From contig CAKZZK010000106.1 in NCBI GenBank assembly GCA_937885235.1, positions 1 to 14,080 of the forward strand: a DNA stretch of 14,080 nt, in the 5' to 3' direction. This document shows positions 7,079 to 14,080 of this stretch, one piece after another. Below the pieces are notes generated by a model that did not search any database, was not told the DNA's origin, and saw only the letters and a list, made by a program, of their open reading frames with translations. The DNA is from an uncultured Treponema sp. GTDB taxonomy: Bacteria > Spirochaetota > Spirochaetia > Treponematales > Treponemataceae. The position numbers and the translations under genes were made by a program. The first letter of the stretch is position 1; each line of letters opens with the position of its first letter.

Positions 7079-8063
7079 ATGCCTTATGCTCGGCAAAATA
7101 TTTCTGGTAAGCCTTCCATGTAGACCCGATGAGCGTGTCCACATCGGAATACTTCGGCTCCCAGCCAAGCACCTTGCGGGCAAGGTCGGAGCTGGCGGTG
7201 AGCTGGGCGGGGTCTCCCGCGCGGCGGCCCACATAGTCGGCAGGAATGGGCTTGCCGGTGATGCGGCGGGTGGCTTCAAGCATCTCTGTCACCGTAATGC
7301 CGTTGCCAGTGCCAAGGTTGAGCGTCAGGCTCTCGTTCTTGGCGGAGATGTACTCCAGAGCGAGCACATGAGCGGCGGCTAAGTCGGTCACGTGGATATA
7401 GTCACGGATGCAGGTACCGTCGCGGGTCTTGTAGTCATTGCCAAAGATGTTCACCTTCTCACGCTTTCCGCATGCCACTTCCATCATCACAGGCAGCAGG
7501 TTGGCGGGATTTCGTTCAAGACCGTAAAGCACGCCCTCGGGATCATAGCCCGCAGCATTAAAATAGCGCAGGGAGGCAAATTTCAGCCCCTTGAGCTTTT
7601 CGTACCAGCCCATGAACTCTTCGATCTTGAGCTTGGTGAAGCCATAGTAGTTCTCAGGATTTTTGGGATGTCCCTCATCGAGCGGCAGATACTGCGGCTC
7701 GCCAAAAACCGCCGCGCTGGAAGAAAAGACCATATACTTGCAGTCATGGGCGGTAGCGGCATTAAGCAGGTTGAGCGTGCCGTTGATGTTATTAATAGAA
7801 TACTTTTCGGGCTTTATCATTGACTCGCCCGCAGCCTTGAAAGCGGCAAGGTGGATAAAGGCATCAAAGCCCCGCGCAAACGCAGCTTCCAGATCATCGG
7901 GATGCAGGATGCTGCCTGCAATAAAGTCGTTTTCCGCGAAGAGGTTTTGCACCAGACCGCTGGAAAGATTGTCAAAAACCGTCACCTTATGGCCTTTTGC
8001 CATAAGCTCCTTCACCACGTGGCTGCCGATATATCCGGCGCCGCCTACAACCAATACACGCAT
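7077..8063 (-). CDS. galE: UDP-glucose 4-epimerase
   Basis: Interconverts UDP-galactose and UDP-glucose in the cytoplasm through an NAD-bound 4-keto intermediate (Leloir pathway, and supply of UDP-galactose for cell-surface glycans). The 328-residue length is normal for GalE. The Rossmann NAD motif GGAGYIGS is at 7-14. The catalytic Ser lies in SSSAAVFG (114-121), and the YxxxK pair is Tyr140/Lys144 in YYGFTKLK. The substrate-site sequences RYFNAAGYDPEG (166-177) and RDGTCIRDYIHVTDLA (214-229) are typical. The ATG at 8063 is preferred over upstream in-frame starts because GGAGG (8069-8073) lies five bases away, the protein then opens with MRVLVVGG, and the longer version would extend through the promoter at 8094-8122. 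It is monocistronic between its own promoter and the shared terminator. Epimerases for other UDP-sugars look similar, but GalE is the best call. Confidence 0.95.
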   Translation of the reverse strand: MRVLVVGGAGYIGSHVVKELMAKGHKVTVFDNLSSGLVQNLFAENDFIAGSILHPDDLEAAFARGFDAFIHLAAFKAAGESMIKPEKYSINNINGTLNLLNAATAHDCKYMVFSSSAAVFGEPQYLPLDEGHPKNPENYYGFTKLKIEEFMGWYEKLKGLKFASLRYFNAAGYDPEGVLYGLERNPANLLPVMMEVACGKREKVNIFGNDYKTRDGTCIRDYIHVTDLAAAHVLALEYISAKNESLTLNLGTGNGITVTEMLEATRRITGKPIPADYVGRRAGDPAQLTASSDLARKVLGWEPKYSDVDTLIGSTWKAYQKYFAEHKA

Positions 8064-8093
8064 GTATTCCTCCATTATTTTGCAGCAGTTTCT

Positions 8094-8122
8094 ATCATAT
8101 AGCCGAAATTCAGGGCTGTCAA
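8094..8122 (-). promoter_or_regulatory. galE promoter
   Basis: On the minus strand TTGACA (8117-8122), 17 bases, TATGAT (8094-8099): both hexamers near consensus. The predicted start near 8087 leaves a short leader before the ATG at 8063. Confidence 0.85.
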
Positions 8123-8164
8123 CCCGCAGCTTGGCTACTTTCACTATCGCTAAACGACCATGTA

Positions 8165-8173
8165 TGCTATGAT
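8165..8173 (+). promoter_or_regulatory. Extended -10 promoter of the FGE-like repeat-protein gene
   Basis: TGCTATGAT is an extended -10 element with no convincing -35 hexamer 17 bases upstream. The predicted leader of about 60 bases contains a small hairpin, CCTGC-ATCA-GCAGG (8186-8199), ahead of the ribosome site AAAGGGG (8225-8231). Moderate support only. Confidence 0.5.
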
Positions 8174-8238
8174 TGATATATACAGCCTGCATCAGCAGGA
8201 CTCATTACACGGCGGGTGCGCCACAAAGGGGTAATATG

Positions 8239-11200
8239 ATGAAAGGGAAAAAATCAATCTTGGCAGTGCTGGCAGCGGCGCTGTTCGTTCAGCTTGCGGG
8301 AGCGCAGAGCTCGACGTACAGGACGCTGCTTGCCAGAGCAAAGGGCTTTGAGGCAAAGAAGCAGTTTGTATACGCGCTCGGCACCTATTACGATGCCATG
8401 CAGTCTTCTCCAAACCTGAGAAGCTCAGAAGCATACGAAGCCTTCAACAGGCTGGGGAACCTGTTGCGGACTGGTGCGCCCGGCGAAGGTGAATTCGCGG
8501 CTTATGACGAATTCGACCTCTACGACGGCTGGGAGACAATCCTCAAAGAATACGAAAAATACTGGACGGAGTACTGCCCGTGGGTCTTCTCCTTCAGCAT
8601 CGTCAAAGGAGACGTGAACTTCAAAGCCCGTACCGCAGCCTACAGGATCCCCATCACCGCAGAGCACAGCTACAAATACGACAGGATATATGGCTTTATA
8701 AAGACAGGCTTTGACATAGCCTACAGGAGCGACTGGAACGGCATTCCCGAAGACTGGCCTGCCCATTCCGTCTATACTGCCGATGACGGGCAGTACCAGC
8801 ACGACGGCGCGGTGCAGTTCAAGGCGAGCAGTTCTTACAACAGAAAGACAGGCGAAGTGACAGCCTATGACAAGGCATCCTGCGCAGCCTTATGGAAGCT
8901 AAACGACGGCACCATGCTCTACGATGTAAAGTTCAACATCATCGATACCAACGGCAAGGTGCTGCTTTCAAGCGAACGCAAGCTCGTCGGGAGCGGCGAC
9001 TATGAATTTGCAGATGTTCCTCTCGCAGTGATGAAGCAGATGGATGCCGGCAGCGTGCGCATCGTTCCCGAGGAGCTCTATCTCCAGTACGGCAAACCCA
9101 CGGAAAACTACGGCAGCACGAGGGACTGGCTCAAGCCCCTGCCTGAGCTGGCAGTAGATATAACGAAGACGGACTTTATCCTGCCGAATGAGGAAAATCA
9201 ATACCGCGACTATGTGCTCTCGCTACGGGTGCAGACTTTGCTGAAGGACAGCTTTGCAAACGTGGAGGGAGGCATATTCTCCTTGGGCTATACCGGAGCA
9301 AACGAGGTGGTGGACACGCTTGCCGTAGGCAGGACGGAGGTGACTCAGGGACTCTACATGCTGGTCACAGGAACAAGAAAGGATGACTGGCAAAGGGGCG
9401 GTTCCCAGCTGCCTGCCACAGCAACATGGTATGATGCCATAGCCTTCTGCAATCAGCTGAGCAAAATCGTCGGCTTGGCTCCATGCTACAGCCTGCACGG
9501 TGAGACTGATCCGGCAAAGTGGGGTACAAATGCGAACTCCTCTTGGGATGACGTGGAATGCAACTTTGATGCCTCCGGCTACCGCCTGCCCACCGAGGCG
9601 GAGTGGGAATATGCTGCCCGTGGCGGCAGTGCCCAATACGACTACCGCTACAGCGGAAGCGATGAGCCTGATGACATAGCATGGAGCAGGAGCAACAGCT
9701 GGGAAGATGGCGCATGGCAATATGTTCCCCACGAAGTTGGAACAAAGCGAGCCAATTCGCTCGGCATATTCGATATGACGGGCAACGTGTGGGAATGGTG
9801 CTGGGACTGGTTCAGTCCGCAGAAGAACGCCGCCAAGTCTCAGGATGGCGATGCGGAGCTATATCCGTATCCGCGCAGGACTATACGCGGCGGCTCCGCG
9901 CGTTCAGGAGGGAATGGCGATGCTGATCCTGTGCCCGCCGTGTCTGACCGCGCTTTGCAAGACATCTATGACGATTACGTCGGTTTCCGTGTAGTCCGCC
10001 TTGTCGTAAAGAGCGATGCAGAAGGGCTCAAAAGAGCCGCTGCTGCACGGGAAGCCGAGCGGGCAAGGCTGGCAAAGCTTGAAGCTGAGCGCGAGGAAAT
10101 CCTCGCCACTTTCTGGGACCTTATGGACGCCGAGAATTACCAGGAAGCCATCGCCTACACGCAGCAGTGGGAGGACGAGGCTGACGACGAGGATATTCGC
10201 TCCCTCGCCTGGGATTTGGAACAGGAAGCGCAAAAGGCAAAAGAGGAAGCTGATGCCCGCGCCGCCGAAGAGGCAAGGCTTGCAAGGCTGAGCGCGGAAG
10301 AGCGAGAGCGGCGTTCCCGGCTTGCTGCCGCAAAGCAGGAAGTCACGGCTCAGTACCAGTCCTTCTTGGATGCGGGAGACTACGACGGAGCCATCACCTA
10401 CGCGCAGAACGTAGAGGATAGCGATGACGAAGAGGAAATCAGGATCCTCGCGGCAAAACTCGCACAGGATGCGGTGAAAGCGAAAGAAGAAGCAGAGCTG
10501 CGTGCCGCCGAAGAAGCCCGCCTCGCCCGTATTGCCGCTGCCAAGCAGGAGCTGCGGAAGCACTACCAGACCTTCATAGACATAGAAGACTACGAGGGGG
10601 CAGCCGCTTATATGCAGGACGTGCGGAAAAGCAGCAGCGAAAAAGAGCTGATAGTATATGCCGCAGAGCTTGAGCGGGACATCCCTGCCGCACGGCAGGC
10701 ACGGGAGCAGCAGAAAGCCCGCGCCGCCGAAGAGGCACGCCTCGCCAGACAGGAAGCGGCAAAGCAGGAAATGCGCGAGCCCTTCCAGAGCCTCTTAGAC
10801 CAAAAGGACTACGAAGGGGCCGCAGCTTATGCCAAGGGCATGGCATCGACAGCCCAAGACGAGGAGATGAAGTTCTTCGCCCTCCAGCTGGAGCAGGATG
10901 CAAAGAACGCAAAGGTGGAAGCAGACATAGCGGAACTCAGGGCGGGCTATCAGGTCTTCATCGATAAGGAGGACTACGATGGGGCCATAGCCTATGCGCA
11001 GAGGATGCAGGTCTTCGGCAAGACTGACGAAGTAAAGCTCGCTGCCAAAGGGCTTGAAGCGGAGGGCAAGAAAGCCCGTGATCAGGCGAACATTGAAAAG
11101 CAGCAAAAGGCAAAGCAGACTCTCAAAGACGGCTGGGACACTGTTCAGGGCTGGTTCAAGAAGGACGAAGACGAGAAAGCAGAAAAGAAGAAAGCGAAAG

Positions 11201-11253
11201 AGGAAAAGAAAAAGGAAAAAGAAGAGAAGAAGAAGGAAAAAAAGAAGAAGTAA
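8239..11253 (+). CDS. Exported FGE/SUMF1-like protein with tandem helical repeats
   Basis: A 1004-residue exported protein. The signal peptide is 1-22, with likely cleavage after LAGA. A TPR-like helical segment (about 24-75) and a beta-rich region of unknown fold (about 85-335) follow. Residues 342-587 form a formylglycine-generating-enzyme (sulfatase-modifying factor) domain with GYRLPTEAEWEYAARGG (447-463), GNVWEW (515-520), RGGS (550-553) and GFRVVR (582-587). The two catalytic cysteines expected just after RGGS are replaced by Ser556 and Asp561, so the domain probably binds rather than oxidises. Five degenerate repeats of 55-80 residues occupy about 619-955, and a Lys/Glu tail fills about 972-1004. 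Two adjacent ATGs are possible (8236, 8239); AAAGGGG is better spaced from 8239. It ends 13 bases from the convergent YitT gene. The job is unknown; periplasmic scaffolding or envelope binding is a guess. Confidence 0.9.
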   Translation: MKGKKSILAVLAAALFVQLAGAQSSTYRTLLARAKGFEAKKQFVYALGTYYDAMQSSPNLRSSEAYEAFNRLGNLLRTGAPGEGEFAAYDEFDLYDGWETILKEYEKYWTEYCPWVFSFSIVKGDVNFKARTAAYRIPITAEHSYKYDRIYGFIKTGFDIAYRSDWNGIPEDWPAHSVYTADDGQYQHDGAVQFKASSSYNRKTGEVTAYDKASCAALWKLNDGTMLYDVKFNIIDTNGKVLLSSERKLVGSGDYEFADVPLAVMKQMDAGSVRIVPEELYLQYGKPTENYGSTRDWLKPLPELAVDITKTDFILPNEENQYRDYVLSLRVQTLLKDSFANVEGGIFSLGYTGANEVVDTLAVGRTEVTQGLYMLVTGTRKDDWQRGGSQLPATATWYDAIAFCNQLSKIVGLAPCYSLHGETDPAKWGTNANSSWDDVECNFDASGYRLPTEAEWEYAARGGSAQYDYRYSGSDEPDDIAWSRSNSWEDGAWQYVPHEVGTKRANSLGIFDMTGNVWEWCWDWFSPQKNAAKSQDGDAELYPYPRRTIRGGSARSGGNGDADPVPAVSDRALQDIYDDYVGFRVVRLVVKSDAEGLKRAAAAREAERARLAKLEAEREEILATFWDLMDAENYQEAIAYTQQWEDEADDEDIRSLAWDLEQEAQKAKEEADARAAEEARLARLSAEERERRSRLAAAKQEVTAQYQSFLDAGDYDGAITYAQNVEDSDDEEEIRILAAKLAQDAVKAKEEAELRAAEEARLARIAAAKQELRKHYQTFIDIEDYEGAAAYMQDVRKSSSEKELIVYAAELERDIPAARQAREQQKARAAEEARLARQEAAKQEMREPFQSLLDQKDYEGAAAYAKGMASTAQDEEMKFFALQLEQDAKNAKVEADIAELRAGYQVFIDKEDYDGAIAYAQRMQVFGKTDEVKLAAKGLEAEGKKARDQANIEKQQKAKQTLKDGWDTVQGWFKKDEDEKAEKKKAKEEKKKEKEEKKKEKKKK
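10093..11106 (+). repeat. Five degenerate tandem protein repeats
   Basis: Units begin at about 10093, 10333, 10543, 10762 and 10927 (80, 70, 73, 55 and about 60 residues). Each opens with a helix of the form KQExxxxYQxFLDxxDYxGAxAYAQ, then an acidic stretch and a second helix, then an Ala/Glu/Arg-rich linker (KAKEEAxxRAAEEARLAR) that shortens in the later units. The pattern suggests two-helix TPR-like hairpins joined by long charged helices. The copies are diverged in DNA, so the duplications are old. Confidence 0.8.
11196..11250 (+). repeat. 55-base uninterrupted purine tract
   Basis: Only A and G occur on the plus strand from 11196 to 11250, coding the Lys/Glu tail of the repeat protein with many AAG/AAA/GAA codons. 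Long homopurine runs can form triplex DNA and are prone to slippage; whether this one does is not known. Confidence 0.75.
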
Positions 11254-11266
11254 GGAAAGGCTGAGG

Positions 11267-12148
11267 TTAATCCGCGGGGCGGGTGAAAAACTTGCCGAGG
11301 ATTTCCTTGCTTTGAAGGACGTTGATAAAGGCGGTGGGGTCAACTCGCCGCAGGTGGCTTGCAAGGGCCTTCGTCTGGTCTCCGCCCACAACGGTATAGA
11401 CCATCGTCTTTTCAGCGTTCCGGTAACAGCCTACCACCTGTATCTTTGTAGCATCGTGGTTCGTGTCGTCGTGAATGACGCGGTAAACATCATTGGGATG
11501 CTCTGTCACGATGAGCATGGTGGATTTTTGGTAGCGGTGGTAGAGCATATTGAGCACCTGCGTAGAGGTAAACTGAAAGATGATAGAATAGAGTGCACTC
11601 GTCCAGCCGAAAAGCAGTCCCGCAACGGCAAGCACACAGCAGTTGCCCGCAAAGATGAAGTTCCACATATCCTTCCCCTTGCGGGTGGCAAAGTAGATTG
11701 CAATGAAGTCTGTGCCCCCGCTCGTGGCATCCCCGTAGAGGCAGAGCACCACTGAAAGCCCGTTGAGCAATCCCCCGAACACAGCGCACAAAAGCACATC
11801 ATCCGTCACCTGATAACTGGGAATCAAATCACTCAGCACAGAGGACAGGACAATCATCAAAATCGAAAACAGCGTGAAGCGCTTTCCGATGAATCGCAGG
11901 CTTATGTACACAGGGAACGCGTTCATCAAAAGGTAGAGGAGCGAATAGGGAATTTCTATAGAAAGGTATTTGAGCGCCGTCCGCTGTAAAAGGAGCGACA
12001 GTCCTGAAAAGCCGCCGGGAAAGAGACTTCCCGTGTAGACGAAGGTGCTCAAATTCACCGCCATCAGCAGGGCGCCCGCCGCAACCAGAACAAAACGCTT
12101 CCAGAGAGCGGGCGTAGGCAGGATGGTGGTAACAGCCTGCCTGCTCAT
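11267..12148 (-). CDS. YitT-family integral membrane protein
   Basis: A 293-residue inner-membrane protein of the YitT family (a membrane domain formerly DUF161 plus a C-terminal cytoplasmic DUF2179 domain); the family has no settled function. About five to six membrane segments are visible (near 17-38, 43-58, 66-86, 92-111, 117-138 and 167-187). The family signature GDATSGGTDFIA (139-150) is intact. The C-terminal soluble domain (about 205-290) includes MLIVTEHPNDVYRVI and KTMVYTVVG. The ATG at 12148 overlaps the stop of the flavoprotein gene by one base (TGATG); a GTG one codon earlier (12151) is also possible. No strong ribosome site is seen, so translation is probably coupled to the upstream gene. 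It ends facing the FGE-like gene with no terminator visible between them. Confidence 0.9.
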   Translation of the reverse strand: MSRQAVTTILPTPALWKRFVLVAAGALLMAVNLSTFVYTGSLFPGGFSGLSLLLQRTALKYLSIEIPYSLLYLLMNAFPVYISLRFIGKRFTLFSILMIVLSSVLSDLIPSYQVTDDVLLCAVFGGLLNGLSVVLCLYGDATSGGTDFIAIYFATRKGKDMWNFIFAGNCCVLAVAGLLFGWTSALYSIIFQFTSTQVLNMLYHRYQKSTMLIVTEHPNDVYRVIHDDTNHDATKIQVVGCYRNAEKTMVYTVVGGDQTKALASHLRRVDPTAFINVLQSKEILGKFFTRPAD

Positions 12149-13896
12149 CACTTGCCGATGTATGCAAGGGCAGAGTCCGCCGCAATCTTGCCGTACACAC
12201 AGATGTCCGCAACAGCGTTGCCGCCAAGACGGTTGGAGCCGTGGATGCCGCCGGTCACCTCGCCCGCCGCGAACAGGCCGGGAATTGCATTGCCCTCTTT
12301 TGTGAGCACTTCTGCATTCGTATTTATCTTGATGCCGCCCATCGTGTGGTGCACGGCAGGACCTACTTCCACCGCGTAATAAGGAGCCTTTACCAGTCCG
12401 CGAGGCATATCACCGGCAGGACGCGAAAAATCGGGGTCAGTGCCGGAAGACTGGTAAGCATTATAATTTGCCACCGTTTCCTCCAGTGCGCCGGACGGCA
12501 TACCGAGCTTTGAAGCAAGCTCCGCAAGGCTTGCCCCTTCGGTGAGAAGCCCCTGCTTTGCATAGCCCTCAATAGCCTTGAGTGACTCACGTATTCCCTG
12601 ATCAAAGACTAAATAGGCGGTCTTGCCTTCCTGCTCCAGAATGGCATTGGACATAACATCCCTTGTCGCCATTTCATTGTTAAAGCGTCGCCCGCCGCGG
12701 TTCACCATGATTGCACCGTTTCCGCGGACAGCTTCGGTTATCATCAGCCCATTGCCCGGCACTACGGTGGGATGGGTCTGAATCTGCTCCATCTGCGTGA
12801 GCGCGCCGTCAAACTTCGCTATCCAGGCAAAGGCATCACCCGTCGCACCGCGGTGGTTTGTTGTGCCAAAGCCTTTCAGCGAAGGCTGATAGGTGACTAT
12901 CATATCGGGATTGGCACCAAAGCCACCCGTCGCTATGATGACGGCCTTTGCCTTTATCACGTAGTCTCCATTGGAAGAGCTCACCTTGACGCCCGCAGCC
13001 TTGCCGTTTTCTTCTATTATATCAGTCACTTTTGAGTTATAGCGAATCTCTGCGCTCGCATTTTCCGTAGCCTTTACCAGCACGGGCACCAGATGGGCAC
13101 CTATCGCCGCGCCCCCCTGAGGTCTGTGTGTGCGCTTGTTTGTGGAACCTGCCATCTTGCCCACATCGCTTAAATCCGCCCCCAAAGACATAAGCCAGTC
13201 CACGGTGGCGGCGGACTCTTCGACCATCTTGCGCACCAGCGCGGGGTCATTGAGGTTGTAGCCGCCTTTCATGGTGTCGGCATAATACTGCTCGTTCGTG
13301 TCTTCAATGCCGAGTTTTTTCTGCACGCTTGTCTCAGAAGCATTCAGGCCGCCGGTGGCGTAGTTTGTGTTTCCACCCGCAATGCCCATCTTCTCTACGA
13401 CGATGACAGAAGCACCGTGGCTCGCTGCCTCTGTCGCGGCAGAAAGCCCTGCACCACCCGCACCTATGACGACGATGTCACAGCTGCTGTCCTGAGCCAC
13501 AGTCCCCGTCGTTGCGGGAAGCTCGCCCCTCGCAAGGGCTACGGCAGCGACAAGCGCTTCCATCGTGCCTTTGGACGTCATGGTAGCGCCGCTTACGGCA
13601 TCAAGCCCCGTCACGCTGTTGCGCTTCACTGCCTGATCTATGACTGCCTGAGCGACGGGCTTTGCAAAGTCTGTTTCATCTTCAGATATGACGTGCCCGC
13701 CCGTAATCCTGCCGTTCTGCACGGTGATGGCAAGAGAGATGGGACCGTTGCGCCCCTGTCCTGTTCCCTGCCACTCGCCATCAGGGAGCGCATTCTTCCG
13801 TCCTGCGCTTTTGGTAACGTTCGTTCCAACGGCAATAGCCACAGCTGCCGCAACGAGAAATACTGCCGCAGCGGTAAGTGTATGTTTCCTAGTCAT
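12148..13896 (-). CDS. FMN/FAD fumarate-reductase-type flavoprotein
   Basis: A 582-residue extracytoplasmic flavoprotein that would reduce fumarate or a related unsaturated acid. Residues 7-23 are a signal peptide or membrane anchor. An FMN-binding domain (about 38-122) carries the ApbE flavinylation motif DAVSGAT (99-105), with Thr105 as the likely covalent FMN site. An FAD domain starts at GAGGAG (145-150). Against Shewanella flavocytochrome c3, numbering recalled from memory, His365/Thr377/Glu378/Arg381/Arg402 map with identical spacing to His375, Thr387, Glu388, Arg391 and Arg412; HHTMGG (516-521) and GSNRLGG (553-559) supply the remaining His and Arg. The His/Thr pair favours fumarate over urocanate. 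No CxxCH haem motif is present. The ATG at 13896 has AAGGAG close upstream. It is co-transcribed with the YitT gene. Exact substrate and electron donor are unknown. Confidence 0.92.
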   Translation of the reverse strand: MTRKHTLTAAAVFLVAAAVAIAVGTNVTKSAGRKNALPDGEWQGTGQGRNGPISLAITVQNGRITGGHVISEDETDFAKPVAQAVIDQAVKRNSVTGLDAVSGATMTSKGTMEALVAAVALARGELPATTGTVAQDSSCDIVVIGAGGAGLSAATEAASHGASVIVVEKMGIAGGNTNYATGGLNASETSVQKKLGIEDTNEQYYADTMKGGYNLNDPALVRKMVEESAATVDWLMSLGADLSDVGKMAGSTNKRTHRPQGGAAIGAHLVPVLVKATENASAEIRYNSKVTDIIEENGKAAGVKVSSSNGDYVIKAKAVIIATGGFGANPDMIVTYQPSLKGFGTTNHRGATGDAFAWIAKFDGALTQMEQIQTHPTVVPGNGLMITEAVRGNGAIMVNRGGRRFNNEMATRDVMSNAILEQEGKTAYLVFDQGIRESLKAIEGYAKQGLLTEGASLAELASKLGMPSGALEETVANYNAYQSSGTDPDFSRPAGDMPRGLVKAPYYAVEVGPAVHHTMGGIKINTNAEVLTKEGNAIPGLFAAGEVTGGIHGSNRLGGNAVADICVYGKIAADSALAYIGK

Positions 13897-13921
13897 GTAG
13901 ACTCCTTGATAAGTTTTTTCT

Positions 13922-13950
13922 ATAATATATGATTTTTTAAGGAAAAACAA
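13922..13950 (-). promoter_or_regulatory. Promoter of the flavoprotein-yitT operon
   Basis: On the minus strand TTGTTT (13945-13950), 17 bases, TATTAT (13922-13927). The predicted start near 13915 gives a leader of about 20 bases holding AAGGAG before the ATG at 13896. Confidence 0.65.
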
Positions 13951-13956
13951 GGGTAA

Positions 13957-14003
13957 AAAAGAGGGCAAGCCAACACAGCACTTCCCGCTAAAAAGTGAGC
14001 CCT
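13957..14003 (-). terminator. Possible terminator of a gene beyond the right edge
   Basis: On the minus strand AGGGC (13999-14003) pairs with GCCCT (13962-13966), with CACTT/AAGTG as a possible inner stem, followed by CTTTTTT. The stems are short and the loop long, so support is weak. It would insulate the flavoprotein operon from an upstream leftward gene. Confidence 0.3.
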
Positions 14004-14080
14004 GCGTATTGCCTAAAGCATTGATTTCTGCTATTTTTACTCAATTATGAGTACAAGATGTTTTGCAATGCTGAAGCCCG
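14004..14080. other. Right-edge non-coding stretch with nested inverted repeats
   Basis: No gene is seen here. AGCATTG (14017-14023) and CAATGCT (14066-14072) form outer arms around a second dyad, TACTC-AATTAT-GAGTA (14038-14053). It could be a regulator site or the 3' end of a neighbouring unit; chance is also possible. Confidence 0.3.

Noticed and set aside
9904..10563. Open frame of 219 codons on the minus strand
   Set aside because: It is antisense to the repeat protein, and its apparent periodicity only mirrors the coding repeats.
10093..11106. CRISPR-like or satellite array
   Set aside because: The periodicity is at the protein level, unit lengths differ and the frame is intact, so these are coding repeats.
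11054..11755. Open frame of 233 codons on the plus strand
   Set aside because: It begins out of frame inside the lysine tail and runs antisense through yitT. The poly-Lys/Arg opening is a by-product of the purine tract.
13417..13932. Open frame of 171 codons on the plus strand
   Set aside because: It is antisense to the N-terminal half of the flavoprotein and overlaps that gene's promoter; low-complexity shadow.
14017..14072. tRNA-like cloverleaf
   Set aside because: There are nested arms but no T-arm or anticodon-arm consensus and no acceptor stem of the right geometry.

Overview
The window (moderately GC-rich, with AT-rich intergenic gaps) looks like ordinary bacterial chromosome. The best guess is a spirochaete of the Treponema type. 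This rests on gene style only: a large exported protein that joins an FGE/sulfatase-modifying-factor-like domain to helical repeats and a lysine tail, two lineage-type hypotheticals, a GalE, and a sugar ABC operon. There is no rRNA or other marker gene to confirm it. No tRNA, rRNA, CRISPR array, insertion sequence or phage gene was seen.

Layout. 1-2819 (minus): a carbohydrate ABC operon transcribed from a strong promoter (2909-2937), in the order substrate-binding lipoprotein, permease 1, permease 2 (cut by the window edge). All three resemble the Bacillus AraN-AraP-AraQ arabino-oligosaccharide system. No ATPase gene is visible, and a stem-loop separates the binding protein from the permeases. 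3092-4753 (minus): a 553-residue cytoplasmic protein I do not recognise, ended by a Rho-independent terminator (2999-3052). 4983-6011 (plus): a divergently transcribed 342-residue exported protein, also unrecognised. 6095-7021 (plus): a DHH-family phosphoesterase. 7077-8063 (minus): galE, convergent with the DHH gene and sharing a bidirectional terminator with it. 8239-11253 (plus): a 1004-residue exported FGE-like protein with five degenerate tandem repeats and a Lys/Glu tail. 11267-12148 and 12148-13896 (minus): an apparent two-gene operon of a covalent-FMN/FAD fumarate-reductase-type flavoprotein followed, with a one-base overlap, by a YitT-family membrane protein.

How the genes fit together: the ABC operon suggests import of plant-type oligosaccharides, GalE handles UDP-galactose/UDP-glucose, and the flavoprotein suggests anaerobic use of fumarate or a related unsaturated acid as electron sink. 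This fits a fermentative, host- or rumen-associated life, which is inference. Good sigma-70-type promoters with 17-bp spacing are visible for nearly every transcription unit, and they help fix several start codons. The least explained parts are the divergent unknown pair at 3092-6011 and the large repeat protein whose FGE-like domain has lost both catalytic cysteine positions.
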